DNA from: CAIQPS01 sp963783835
Lineage (GTDB): Bacteria > Actinomycetota > Thermoleophilia > RBG-16-64-13
DNA: 64,000 bases
Direction of reading: 5' to 3'
Assembly (NCBI GenBank): GCA_963783835.1
Contig: CAWAOX010000007.1
Span: 22,378-86,377 of the forward strand
Shown here: positions 1 through 8,334 of the stretch, in pieces
Layout: each line of letters opens with the position of its first letter
How positions within the stretch are numbered: the stretch's first letter is position 1
Position numbers and translations under genes: made by a program
Notes under the pieces: generated by a model
Told to the model about the DNA's origin: nothing
What the model saw: only the letters and a program-made list of their open reading frames with translations
The model's database searches: none

Positions 1-2
1 CG

Positions 3-1226
3 GGCCGCGACATCAAACTGGGTCTCGTTTCGCCATCGACCGGCCCCCTCGCTCTTTTCGCCGCGGCGGACGACTGGTGGGTCGATTTCGCGCTGAAGAC
101 GGCGACACCGGACGGCATCATCGCCGGCGATGGCAAAAAGCATCTGATCAAGATCTTGCGGGCCGACAGTCAGTCGGACTCCAACCGGGCCGCCCAGGTG
201 GCGGGCGACCTCGTGGCCAACGACAAGGTCGACCTGATGATGGCTTCCGGCTCCCCCGACACTGCCAACCCGGTGGCCGACCAATGCGAGGCGCTTGGGT
301 GCCCATCGATCGCGAACTTCGTGCCGTGGCAGCCGTTCATCTTTGGCCGCGGCGGGGCTCCCGACAAACCGTTCAAGTGGACCTATGCCCACGCGCTGGG
401 CCTCGAAGACATCGTCGGGAACTTCATCGCGATGTGGGAACAGGTGCCGACCAACAAGAAGATCGGCTTCCTCTTTGCGAACGACGCCGACGGTGCGGCC
501 TGGACCGACATGACGACCGGGCTTCCGCCGGCGGTCGAGGCCGCGGGCTACACCTACTATCTGCCCGATCTCTACCCCGTACCCACTGAGGACTTCACCA
601 AGTACATCTCGGACTTCAAGAAGGAAGGCTGCGAGATCTGCTGCGGCACGATCAGCCCGCCCGACTTCACCAACTTCTGGCAGCAGTCGATACAGCAGGG
701 ATACAACCCCAAGGCGCTGACCATAGGGAAGGCCCTGCTCTTCCCGCAGACGCTGGACGCCATTGGCCCGATCGCCTACAACGCCACGGTCGAGGGCGTG
801 TGGGAGCCCAGCTGGCCGTACAAGGACTCCATCACCGGGATGACCTGCCAGCAACTGGCCGACAAGTTCATGGCCGACACGGGCGAGCAGTGGACGGCCC
901 CTATCGCGCAGTATGCTAAGTACGAGTGGGCGGTCGATGTGCTGAAGCGGGTCAAGAACATCGACGACAAAGAGGACATCATCGCCCAGGTCAGGACCAC
1001 GAAGCTGGCCACCTGCCTGGGGCCGATCGACTTCACCGCCCCGATCGACATGACCGACCTGGCCAAGAGCCAGCACCCGGTCGAGAACGTCTACAAGTGC
1101 CCGACCGGCGGCGCCCAGTGGATCAAGGGTCAGAAGTTCCCGTTCGAGCCCATCATGGTCAGTAACGCCAATCACCCGGATCTGCCGGTGGTGGCCAAGG
1201 TGCAGCTCATGCAGTACGACGCCTGA
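3..1226 (+). CDS. ABC transporter substrate-binding protein, LivJ-like (5' partial)
   Basis: The reading frame is open from the window edge, so the N-terminus (signal peptide) lies upstream; about 407 residues are visible. It reads as a type I periplasmic binding protein of the branched-chain amino acid/amide family: an early GLVSPSTGPLALF segment is followed by a DSQSDSNRAAQVAGDL segment. It is clearly paralogous to the protein at 2156-3574, sharing the pattern DFTNFW.QS.QQGYNPKA and the same domain order. Family role: binds a small organic solute outside the cell and delivers it to an ABC permease. No permease or ATPase gene is in the window, so partners must lie upstream or elsewhere. Ligand unknown; proximity to the AOR operon makes an aromatic or organic acid plausible (inference). 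Confidence 0.88.
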   Translation, partial: GRDIKLGLVSPSTGPLALFAAADDWWVDFALKTATPDGIIAGDGKKHLIKILRADSQSDSNRAAQVAGDLVANDKVDLMMASGSPDTANPVADQCEALGCPSIANFVPWQPFIFGRGGAPDKPFKWTYAHALGLEDIVGNFIAMWEQVPTNKKIGFLFANDADGAAWTDMTTGLPPAVEAAGYTYYLPDLYPVPTEDFTKYISDFKKEGCEICCGTISPPDFTNFWQQSIQQGYNPKALTIGKALLFPQTLDAIGPIAYNATVEGVWEPSWPYKDSITGMTCQQLADKFMADTGEQWTAPIAQYAKYEWAVDVLKRVKNIDDKEDIIAQVRTTKLATCLGPIDFTAPIDMTDLAKSQHPVENVYKCPTGGAQWIKGQKFPFEPIMVSNANHPDLPVVAKVQLMQYDA

Positions 1227-1277
1227 TCCCTCGCCCCATAGAGCAAACGATCGCGGCCTGACGGCCACATCGAGACC

Positions 1278-1310
1278 GAGAGCCCCGCGAAGGCGGGGCT
1301 CTCGTCGTTT
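1278..1310. terminator. Rho-independent terminator between convergent genes
   Basis: An 11-bp perfect stem (arms 1278-1288 and 1293-1303, loop GAAG) is followed by a short T-containing tail. It sits between the convergent binding-protein and TetR genes and could act in both directions. Confidence 0.75.
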
Positions 1311-1337
1311 CTGGGCATCGTGCGCCTCGCCGGGCAC

Positions 1338-1991
1338 TCAACAGGTAACGGTGTGCTCGCCCTTCAGGTACAAGGTCAGCGCTTCTTTCAGCTCCCGGTA
1401 CAACACGGCGGTGTCGATGCCGTAGTACAGTTCGTGCTCGGGGCCGAACACGAGACGGCCGCGGATGACCGCCGCATAAATCCCGTAGGCGACGCTGATT
1501 GCAAGACCCGGGTCAGCGTGCCCTATCTCGTCGCTGTGGGCGAGGAGGATCTCGCTGAACGTCTCGCGTCTCTGCCGGTTGACCAGCTCGCCTCGCGCAC
1601 GCAGGACAGGGTCCGCTACCGACAGGCTCATGAAGCCTCGGGACAGCTCCCGCTCCCCCACCACGTTCCGGATCAGCACGTCGATCGCCGCGTCGACCGC
1701 ATCCGCGAGCGTTGTGCACGGTCCGGCCTCTGCGATCATCTGCTCGCGGATGCGGGGCTCCAGCCGGTTGTGGAAACGGTCCTGCACGGCTAGGAGGAGG
1801 GCGTTCTTGTCGGGGAAGCGGGCGTAGAAAGCGCCCACAGAGAGCCCGACGCTGCTTACGACCCCGCTGATAGTGAGCGCCTCGATCCCGTTCAGTCGGA
1901 TCTGATCTTCTGCCGTCTCCAGCAGGCGTTCGAGGGACTCCCGGCTGCGCTTCTGTCGCGGCGACTTGTATGGCGTCAGTTGTTCTTCCAT
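1338..1991 (-). CDS. TetR/AcrR family transcriptional regulator
   Basis: 217 residues, the usual TetR length. A basic N-terminal segment (residues 10-20, PRQKRSRESLERLLETAE) leads into a TetR helix-turn-helix at about residues 38-66, with the typical GLSVGAFYARFPDKNALL recognition-helix pattern. The rest is a helical ligand-binding domain that I cannot assign to a ligand. It is divergent from the binding-protein gene at 2156 across a 164-bp intergenic region. That region holds a sigma70-like promoter and a 14-nt imperfect inverted repeat (2009-2022 / 2057-2070), a plausible operator. The likely role is ligand-responsive control of the binding protein and perhaps the AOR operon; this is inferred from position. 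Confidence 0.9.
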   Translation of the reverse strand: MEEQLTPYKSPRQKRSRESLERLLETAEDQIRLNGIEALTISGVVSSVGLSVGAFYARFPDKNALLLAVQDRFHNRLEPRIREQMIAEAGPCTTLADAVDAAIDVLIRNVVGERELSRGFMSLSVADPVLRARGELVNRQRRETFSEILLAHSDEIGHADPGLAISVAYGIYAAVIRGRLVFGPEHELYYGIDTAVLYRELKEALTLYLKGEHTVTC

Positions 1992-2008
1992 GGCATCACT
2001 ATATCGTC

Positions 2009-2070
2009 GTTCTCATGTCAAGTGCAGAAAAAAAATGATAATTCTTGTTCTGTTCTCTTGACTGGGGAAC
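2009..2070. promoter_or_regulatory. Inverted repeat / candidate TetR operator
   Basis: Half-sites at 2009-2022 (minus-strand reading CTTGACATGAGAAC) and 2057-2070 (plus-strand CTTGACTGGGGAAC) match at 11 of 14 positions and face away from each other. They are separated by 34 bp containing an A-tract. Each contains a TTGAC -35-like core, so the pair may be divergent promoters, operator half-sites or both. Confidence 0.4.
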
Positions 2071-2086
2071 CGCGAATCGCTAACCT
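2058..2086 (+). promoter_or_regulatory. Sigma70-like promoter for the 2156 binding protein
   Basis: TTGACT at 2058-2063, a 17-bp spacer, then TAACCT at 2081-2086. It lies 70 bp upstream of the start codon and overlaps the right half of the inverted repeat, as expected for a repressed promoter. Confidence 0.55.
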
Positions 2087-2155
2087 ATGTCGCAGGTTTC
2101 GAGTCCCGTCTTGTGGGCTCGGCGGCGCATACCACCCAAGTGAGGGGGAATTAGG

Positions 2156-3574
2156 ATGCTAGATAACACGATCAGCAGGCGCGAGTTCTTGAAGCGAGCC
2201 GGGATAGCCGGAGCGACCATAGGAGCCGTGGGTGGCCTCGGCGGCTTGGTCGCCGCGTGTGGAGGCGAAGAGGCCACGACCACGACCACGGCGGCGGCGG
2301 CCACGACGACCACCGCAGCGGGAGCCACGACGACCACGGCGGCGGCGGAGACCACTACGAGCGTGAGCGCGGCGGTCGAGACAGGCCGGCCGATCAAGAT
2401 CGGCTTCGTGAGCCCGATCACCGGCAAACTGGCGACCTTCGGAACGGCCGACAAGTACGTCCTCGACCGCTGGAATGAATATGTGGAGGGCGGGGTCGTC
2501 CTCGGTGACCAGAAGAACCATCCCATCGAGATCATCCTTCAGGACAGCCAGTCGAGCAGCGACCGGGCCGGCCAGGTAGCGGGCGACCTCATCAATAATG
2601 ACGGCGTGGACATGATGATGGTGGCTTCCACGCCCGACACCACGGTCCCGGTAGCGGACCAGGCTGAGGCTTTCGGCTTGCCCTGTATCTCTAACGACAC
2701 GCCGTGGCAGGCCTGGTTCAACGGCCGCAAGGGCGACCCCAAGGTGGGCTTCAAATGGACGTACCACACCTTCTGGGGCCAGGAAGACATCCAAACAGCG
2801 TACTTCGCCATGTGGGACCAGTTCGAACAAAACAAGGTGTATGGAGCGCTATGGCCGAACGATGCCGACGGCAACGCCTATAGGAAGGCCTGGCCGCCCG
2901 CGCTGGAGCAGAACGGCTACCAACTCTCCGACCCAGGCGCGTTCGAGGATGGGCTGGAGGACTACACCGCGGTCATCTCCACGTTCAAGAAAAGCGCCGC
3001 CGACATCTGCGCGGGTGTTCTGTCGGCCCCCGACTTCACCAACTTCTGGAGCCAGTCAAAGCAGCAGGGTTACAACCCGAAGGCCGTCACCGTCGGCAAG
3101 GCCCTGCAGTTCTGGCAGACCGTTGAGAAGTTGGGCGATATCGGGATCGGTCTGACCACTGTCGTCTACTGGACGCCGACCTTCCCATTCAAGTCTTCGC
3201 TCACCGGTGAGACCTGCGCGGAGTTCGCTGCTGAATACGAGAAGCGGCAGGGCGAACAGTGGGTGCAGCCTCTCTATCACTACGCGCTCCTCGAGATGGC
3301 CCTCGATTCGCTCAAACGGACTGAGAACCCGGACGACAAAGCGGCGATCGGCACCGCGCTCTCGACTATGAAGCTCGAGACCCTCGCCGGCCCCGTGGAC
3401 TTCACGCTTCCCGTGGAACCGGGCACGAGGCGCCCGGTGCCCAACGTATACCGGACCGTGTGCGCAGCCGGCCAGTGGGTAAAAGGCACGAAGTATCCCG
3501 TCGAGCTCAAGATCACGAGCAACGCTGGTAACGAGATCATCCCCGTGGAGCAAACGACCACGCCACTAGCCTAG
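2156..3574 (+). CDS. ABC transporter substrate-binding protein, Tat lipoprotein
   Basis: 472 residues. The N-terminus has a twin-arginine motif (SRREFLKR, residues 7-14), a hydrophobic stretch and a lipobox ending at Cys35 (VAAC). This predicts Tat export and membrane anchoring as a lipoprotein. A low-complexity Thr/Ala/Glu linker (about residues 38-75) separates the anchor from a LivJ-type binding domain starting near GRPIKIGFVSPITG. It is paralogous to the partial gene at 3-1226. A GTGAGGGGGA-like Shine-Dalgarno stretch precedes the ATG. It is divergent from the TetR gene and followed by a strong terminator, so it is probably monocistronic. Substrate unknown; the next operon suggests an aromatic compound (inference). 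Confidence 0.92.
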   Translation: MLDNTISRREFLKRAGIAGATIGAVGGLGGLVAACGGEEATTTTTAAAATTTTAAGATTTTAAAETTTSVSAAVETGRPIKIGFVSPITGKLATFGTADKYVLDRWNEYVEGGVVLGDQKNHPIEIILQDSQSSSDRAGQVAGDLINNDGVDMMMVASTPDTTVPVADQAEAFGLPCISNDTPWQAWFNGRKGDPKVGFKWTYHTFWGQEDIQTAYFAMWDQFEQNKVYGALWPNDADGNAYRKAWPPALEQNGYQLSDPGAFEDGLEDYTAVISTFKKSAADICAGVLSAPDFTNFWSQSKQQGYNPKAVTVGKALQFWQTVEKLGDIGIGLTTVVYWTPTFPFKSSLTGETCAEFAAEYEKRQGEQWVQPLYHYALLEMALDSLKRTENPDDKAAIGTALSTMKLETLAGPVDFTLPVEPGTRRPVPNVYRTVCAAGQWVKGTKYPVELKITSNAGNEIIPVEQTTTPLA

Positions 3575-3607
3575 GCCCCCCTGCTCGACGCGACGTCGGG
3601 CCTGATT

Positions 3608-3655
3608 CGGCCCCGGCCGCCTCCCGGAAGGGCGGCCGGGGCCGGTTTGTTTTCG
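3608..3655 (+). terminator. Rho-independent terminator
   Basis: A 14-bp perfect GC-rich stem (3608-3621 with 3631-3644) has a 9-nt loop and is followed by GTTTGTTTTC. It ends the binding-protein transcript and isolates it from the AOR operon. Confidence 0.85.
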
Positions 3656-3794
3656 TGCTTCCGCGCTATTCATCAGACCGTTGTTTTGCCTGCAAGTTGG
3701 CCGCATCGTTGGTATCCTTTCCCCAGCAACTGAGCAACTACTTATCAACGGGGGGATTCGGGGCCGTATCAGCCTCGAAGGGTAAAGGAGCGAC

Positions 3795-5666
3795 ATGTAC
3801 GCAGGCGGCTATACCGGCAAGGTCCTGAGGGTCAACCTGACGGATAAGACGTTCAAGGAGGAGGCCCTCCCTGTAGACGTCGCGCAGGACTTCATCGGCG
3901 GGTCGGGCTTCAGCGTCAAGTATCTCTACGACGAAGTGCCGGCCGATTGCGACCCGTTGGGGCCGCAGAACAAGTTGATCTTCGCTCCCGGGCCCTTCAC
4001 TGGGACCACCATCCCGTGTGCCAGCCGCATGGCCATCAACGCCAAGTCCCCGGCAACGGGGGCCATGGGGGTGGCGACCACCGGCGGGCACTTCCCGGCG
4101 GAGATGAAGAAGGCGGGATACGACGTCATCATCATCGAGGGCATGGCCGAAGAGCCGACCTACCTGTGGATCAAGAACGGCGAGGTCAAGTTCCGGGACG
4201 CCAAGGAACTGTGGGGTCTCACCAGCATGGACACCCAGCTGGTCATCAAGGACGAACTGCACGACCAGAACATCCGCATCGCCTGCATCGGGCCGGCCGG
4301 CGAGAAGCTTTCCCGGATGGCCTGTATCGTCAACGAGCGCCGGGTGGCCGGCCGCAAAGGGCTGGGCGCGGTCATGGGCAGCAAGAACCTCAAAGCCATC
4401 GCCCTGCGGGGTGAGGGCCAGTTCACAGTGGCCGACAAGGAGAAGTACGACGCGGCCCGCAAGCGCATGCTGGCCGGGATGCGCAAGAGCCCCATCCTCT
4501 ACCCCGAGTTCTCGCGCTACGGTACGTCGACCACCCTCGACCTGACCCAGGCCCTGGGGATCTATCCGGCCAAGAACTGGACAGCTACGGGCGTCTTCAC
4601 GCCAGCCGACAAGATCGGCGGCTACGCCATCGAGAGCCGGGGTGCGGGCAAGACCGCCTGCGCAGGCTGTCCGGTGGGGTGCAGCCAGATGCGTCTGGCC
4701 CAAGAGGGGCCGTATGCCGGTCTGTTCACCGAGGGACCTGAGTACGAGACCCTCTACTCGTTCGGCGGCGTCACCGGCGTCGACAACCCCGACGCTATCA
4801 TCGCCTGCGACCGCCTGTCGGACGAACTCGGCCTCGACACCATGTCGGCCGGCGTTGCCATCGCCTTCGCGATGGAGCTTTTCGAGCGCGGGATCCTCAC
4901 CCTGGAAGACACCGGTGGCCTCGACCTGCGCTTCGGCAACGACCAAGCGATGGTCCAACTCCTGCACATGATCGGGGAGCGCCAGGGTCTGGGCGACCTG
5001 CTGGCCGATGGCGTCAAGGCCGCCGCGGAGAAGATCGGCAAAGGCTCCGAGAAGTACGCCATGCATGTCAAGGGCCTCGAACTGCCCGCGTACGACGTTC
5101 GCGGGGCCAAGGCCCACGGCCTCAACTTCGCCACGGCGTTCACCGGGGCCGACCACAACAAAGGCTATGCGTTCCAGGAGATCTTCGGCATCCCCATCCC
5201 CGAGCCCGTCGATCGTCTCGCCTACGAGGGCAAGGGCAGACTGTGCAAGTGGAACCAGGACGCGCGCACGGCGCTGGCTGACTCTCCCACCATGTGCGTG
5301 TTCCTCATGGACATGGCCGTGGCCGACTTCATGTTCGAGAACACCGCGAACCTGATGGAGGGGACCACGGGGCTGCTGTACACGCCGGATGAGGTGCATC
5401 AGGTCGGCGAGCGGATCAACAACCTTGCGCGGGTGTTCAACACCAAGGCGGGCTTCACTCGGGCCGACGACGACCTTCCCGAACGGCTCAAGACCGAGCC
5501 CATACCGGACGGCCCATCCAAAGGCGAGCTCATCAGCCAGAAGGATCTCGATTTCATGCTGGACGAGTACTATGACGCTCGGGGCTGGGCCCGCGACGGC
5601 GTGCCGACCCGGGAGAAGCTCGAAGAGTTGCGTCTGGGCTACGCCGCCGACGCCCTAGGGCTGTAG
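3795..5666 (+). CDS. Tungsten-type aldehyde:ferredoxin oxidoreductase family protein
   Basis: 623 residues, full length for the AOR family. These enzymes use a tungsto-bispterin and one [4Fe-4S] cluster to oxidise aldehydes to acids with ferredoxin, or run in reverse. The N-terminal AOR domain is recognisable (GGYTGKVLRVNL, FAPGPFTGT). Cluster cysteines are visible as Cys289-x2-Cys292-x3-Cys296, with a candidate fourth ligand at Cys501; this mirrors the spacing known for Pyrococcus AOR. GPEYET follows the first three cysteines, as in the family. The start is ATG with AAAGGAG upstream. It is followed by a MoaD-like gene, a decarboxylase and a reductase on the same strand. Substrate unknown. 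BamB-type benzoyl-CoA reductase subunits belong to the same superfamily, but no Bam partner genes are seen. Confidence 0.93.
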   Translation: MYAGGYTGKVLRVNLTDKTFKEEALPVDVAQDFIGGSGFSVKYLYDEVPADCDPLGPQNKLIFAPGPFTGTTIPCASRMAINAKSPATGAMGVATTGGHFPAEMKKAGYDVIIIEGMAEEPTYLWIKNGEVKFRDAKELWGLTSMDTQLVIKDELHDQNIRIACIGPAGEKLSRMACIVNERRVAGRKGLGAVMGSKNLKAIALRGEGQFTVADKEKYDAARKRMLAGMRKSPILYPEFSRYGTSTTLDLTQALGIYPAKNWTATGVFTPADKIGGYAIESRGAGKTACAGCPVGCSQMRLAQEGPYAGLFTEGPEYETLYSFGGVTGVDNPDAIIACDRLSDELGLDTMSAGVAIAFAMELFERGILTLEDTGGLDLRFGNDQAMVQLLHMIGERQGLGDLLADGVKAAAEKIGKGSEKYAMHVKGLELPAYDVRGAKAHGLNFATAFTGADHNKGYAFQEIFGIPIPEPVDRLAYEGKGRLCKWNQDARTALADSPTMCVFLMDMAVADFMFENTANLMEGTTGLLYTPDEVHQVGERINNLARVFNTKAGFTRADDDLPERLKTEPIPDGPSKGELISQKDLDFMLDEYYDARGWARDGVPTREKLEELRLGYAADALGL

Positions 5667-5689
5667 GCGCGACGAGCACCGCCCCGACA

Positions 5690-5977
5690 GTGAACATCAG
5701 GGTGCGCAGCATCGCCCTGATCCGCAGCCTACTGGGCAAGGAGCAGTTGGACTTGTCCCTGCCCCAGGGGGCCACCATCGAGGACCTTCTCAACCGCTTG
5801 ACCGCGGTGGGCGACCCCAAGCTCGCCTCCTACCTGGCCGAGCCGAAGGAGAAGAGCGCCCACGCGCCGTTGCGCATCATGATCAACGGCCGGGACATTA
5901 CCGTGCTTCAAGGCCGTGACACCGTCCTCGCGGACGGTGACGACATACTCGTATTCATCCCCATCGCCGGAGGCTGA
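5690..5977 (+). CDS. MoaD/ThiS-like sulfur carrier protein
   Basis: 95 residues from a GTG start. A beta-grasp ubiquitin-like protein ending in Gly-Gly (IPIAGG), the residue pair that is adenylated and thiocarboxylated in MoaD and ThiS. The core includes the family-like pattern LSLPQGATIEDLLNRL. It lies 23 bp after the AOR gene and a few bases before the decarboxylase start. MoaD-like proteins are often encoded beside AOR enzymes, where they supply dithiolene sulfur for the pterin cofactor. This gene is distant from the moaA/moaC block near 49 kb, which shows no moaD of its own, so it may serve both. Confidence 0.85.
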   Translation: MNIRVRSIALIRSLLGKEQLDLSLPQGATIEDLLNRLTAVGDPKLASYLAEPKEKSAHAPLRIMINGRDITVLQGRDTVLADGDDILVFIPIAGG

Positions 5978-5981
5978 CAGG

Positions 5982-7007
5982 TTGAAGACCATCGATTTCG
6001 AGACGCATTTCGTGACGCAAGAGTGGGTTGACGCGACCTACGCCAATCCCGGCTATCCGCGATTCGTGGATGACAAGACCACCGGTCGCCGCCGGATGTA
6101 CTACCGGGAAGACGCCTTCGAGCCGCACGGCGATTTTCTTCTCAACCGGCTTCTCGATCTAGGTGAAGGTCGCATCAAAGGGATGGACGAGGCGGGCATA
6201 GACACGGCCATCGTCTCGCTGACGTCGCCCGGGATCGACCACTTCGACCCGAGCGTCGGCACCGCCCTCGCCCGCAGCGTCAACGACGAGCTGGCGACCG
6301 CGATCGACAGGTACCCCGGCCGCCTTCTGGGTTTCGCCGCGCTGGCGCCCAAGGACCCGCAGGCCGCCGCGGCCGAGCTCGAGAGGTGTGTGAAGGAGCT
6401 GGGTTTCAAGGGGTGGAAGACCCACTCCAACTTCGGTGACTCCTACATCGACGAGCGCCGCTACTGGCCCATCCTGGCCAAGGCCGAGGAATTGGGGGTG
6501 GTCATCTACCTTCATCCGGTCGCTCCGATGATCAAGGAGTTGCGCACCTACGGCCTGGCCCTCGCCGGTGCCGCCTTCGGCTTCGGCGTGGAGACCGCGA
6601 CGGCCATGATGCGCCTGATCCTGAGCGGGGCTTTCGACGCGTTCCCGGACCTCAAGATCATGATCGGGCACTATGGCGAGGGTCTGCCCTTCCTCATGCA
6701 GCGCATCGATCACCCCTTCGTGCGGCCGCATCTGAGGGCGTCCGACCCCGAGGTGGTGCCCGACCTCAAGCGTGTGCCGAGCGACTATCTGCGCGACAAC
6801 ATGCTCATGACCACGAGCGGCAACTACCTGCCGGCGGCTTTCAAGTGCACGCGAGAGGCTCTCGGCATGGAGAGGATTCTTCTGGGCAGCGACTATCCTT
6901 ACGAGGAGATGAAGGACTGCATGGACTTCCTGGAGGGGCTGGGGCTGTCGCAGGAGGAGAAGGAATTGCTCTACTACCGTAACGCAGCCGAACTGGGGAT
7001 CGTCTGA
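5982..7007 (+). CDS. Amidohydrolase-2 family metal-dependent decarboxylase (ACMSD/resorcylate decarboxylase-like)
   Basis: 341 residues from a TTG start at 5982, preceded by GGAGG at good spacing. Upstream in-frame starts would run into the MoaD gene. The TIM-barrel amidohydrolase-2 pattern is visible: IDFETHF near the N-terminus gives an ExH metal-binding pair, followed by IYLHPVAP, IMIGHYGEGLPF and LLGSDYPYE. The ExH variant, rather than HxH, is known from non-oxidative aromatic acid decarboxylases such as gamma-resorcylate and 5-carboxyvanillate decarboxylases. The likely reaction is metal-dependent decarboxylation of an aromatic or unsaturated acid; a hydrolase role cannot be excluded. 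The stop codon overlaps the next ATG by one base, indicating translational coupling. Confidence 0.85.
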   Translation: MKTIDFETHFVTQEWVDATYANPGYPRFVDDKTTGRRRMYYREDAFEPHGDFLLNRLLDLGEGRIKGMDEAGIDTAIVSLTSPGIDHFDPSVGTALARSVNDELATAIDRYPGRLLGFAALAPKDPQAAAAELERCVKELGFKGWKTHSNFGDSYIDERRYWPILAKAEELGVVIYLHPVAPMIKELRTYGLALAGAAFGFGVETATAMMRLILSGAFDAFPDLKIMIGHYGEGLPFLMQRIDHPFVRPHLRASDPEVVPDLKRVPSDYLRDNMLMTTSGNYLPAAFKCTREALGMERILLGSDYPYEEMKDCMDFLEGLGLSQEEKELLYYRNAAELGIV

Positions 7008-8212
7008 TGGAACGCCTCAAGTACCACGACATCCTGTACGACGACCGCCAGATCGGTCCCTGGCCCACGGACAAGCTCAAGCGGGTCGCCAAGCCCACCA
7101 ACGAGATCGCCGGGCCCATCGAACGGCGCGACGAACGGGAGAGCCCTTTCGGCAAGTCGCTGTTCGGAGAGTACGGGGAAGAGATCGAGCGCGAGTTCAA
7201 GCGGATGACCCGGCGGTATCCGCTGGGCGCCTCTTTCTGGGATATGCAGGATCTGGTCAACAACAACGTGATCCGCAAGATGAACCCGGTAGCTCCCGAG
7301 CGGGCCCCTATCCCCGACGACACCCGGGTGCTCACCCGCCATGTCAAGCTGCTCGGTCACTTTCTCGGTGCCGACCTAGTGGGCATCGGGCCACTGAGCC
7401 AGTCCGCGGTCTACACGCACAACATGAAGGGCAGGGAGATCGAGGCCCCGTTCAAGTACGCGATCGTCCTACTCGCCCGGAAGCACGAGCCGACGCTATG
7501 CGCGGCCAACGGCTGGGAAGAGATAGTCGATCCGGCCAGTTTCCAGGCCTACCAGCGCTTGGCCATGCAGACCGAGACCATGGCCAACTACCTGCGCCGG
7601 CTCGGCTTCGAGGCCCAGGCTTCCAACATGAACCGCTACATGACGCTCATGCCCCAGATCGTGCTCGACGCAGGTCTGGGCGAGGTCTCCCGGATGGGGA
7701 TCATTCTCAACCCCTTCCTGGGCAGCAACTTCAAGTCGGCCTGCGTGCTCACCAACATGGAACTGGAGACCGACGGTTACGTCGACTTCGGTCTTCAGGA
7801 CTACTGCGGCAACTGCACGCTCTGCGCCGAGCAGTGCCCGGCCCGGGCCATCACTCGGGGGCCGAAGACTCTCTACAACGGCTACTACACGTGGAAGCTC
7901 AACAGCAAAGCCTGCTCCGACTTCGACGTGCTGAACAAGGAAGGCTGCGTGTGCGGGCGCTGCACCAAGGTCTGCCCGTGGCACGTGCCTTTCACCGAGC
8001 CCCGCGACTTCGCGGAATGGGATGGCAGCATCGAATGGCTGCACAAACGCGTCGACGCGCACAGGGAGCGGGTCATCGCCAACGACTACGTCGATCCTAC
8101 CGAGGCGACCGACAAATGGTGGTTCCCGCTGGACGAGGTCGACGGCAGGCTGGTGTTCTACGACGACAGGAACTCGCAGAAGATCTGCCGGGAGTACCCG
8201 CTGCAGAAGTAG
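7007..8212 (+). CDS. Reductive dehalogenase / QueG-like corrinoid and 4Fe-4S protein, cytoplasmic
   Basis: 401 residues. The central region follows the RdhA/QueG pattern (DAGLGEVSRMGIILNPFLG, then VDFGLQDYCGNC). It leads into two ferredoxin-like clusters: Cys267-x2-Cys270-x2-Cys273-x3-Cys277, and Cys316-x2-Cys319-x3-Cys323 with further cysteines nearby. In this family the core binds cobalamin and two [4Fe-4S] clusters feed electrons to it. There is no twin-arginine signal peptide and no RdhB-like anchor gene, so it should be cytoplasmic, unlike classical respiratory RdhA. It is too long and too different from QueG to be called epoxyqueuosine reductase. As last gene of the AOR operon it may remove a halide or another substituent from an aromatic ring (inference). 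Confidence 0.82.
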   Translation: MERLKYHDILYDDRQIGPWPTDKLKRVAKPTNEIAGPIERRDERESPFGKSLFGEYGEEIEREFKRMTRRYPLGASFWDMQDLVNNNVIRKMNPVAPERAPIPDDTRVLTRHVKLLGHFLGADLVGIGPLSQSAVYTHNMKGREIEAPFKYAIVLLARKHEPTLCAANGWEEIVDPASFQAYQRLAMQTETMANYLRRLGFEAQASNMNRYMTLMPQIVLDAGLGEVSRMGIILNPFLGSNFKSACVLTNMELETDGYVDFGLQDYCGNCTLCAEQCPARAITRGPKTLYNGYYTWKLNSKACSDFDVLNKEGCVCGRCTKVCPWHVPFTEPRDFAEWDGSIEWLHKRVDAHRERVIANDYVDPTEATDKWWFPLDEVDGRLVFYDDRNSQKICREYPLQK

Positions 8213-8233
8213 GGTCTGCCTGACTATCAGGCC

Positions 8234-8276
8234 GCGAAAGCCCGGGGCAGCCGCAGCGGCTGCCCCGGGCTTTCGC
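8234..8276. terminator. Strong intrinsic terminator after the AOR operon
   Basis: A 19-bp perfect inverted repeat (8234-8252 with 8258-8276, loop GCAGC). It has no long T-run beyond the TTT inside the stem. It lies between convergent genes and probably serves both strands. Confidence 0.7.
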
Positions 8277-8334
8277 TTCGCGGTAGAAGGGCCGCGGCCG
8301 TCCGGGCCGACACGACGCCCGGCCAGGACGCTCC

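Noticed and set aside
2270..2360. Tandem ACGACCACG-like DNA repeats, considered as a minisatellite or CRISPR-like array
   Set aside because: It is in frame inside a lipoprotein and encodes a Thr/Ala linker. Units are short, with no spacer structure.
3738..5399. 553-codon minus-strand open frame opposite the AOR gene
   Set aside because: Antisense shadow; AOR family residues, including the cluster cysteines, are on the plus strand.
7007..8212. Assignment of the Fe-S protein as epoxyqueuosine reductase QueG
   Set aside because: Length, N-terminal region and operon context do not match tRNA modification. The RdhA-like label fits better, though both share the cofactor fold.
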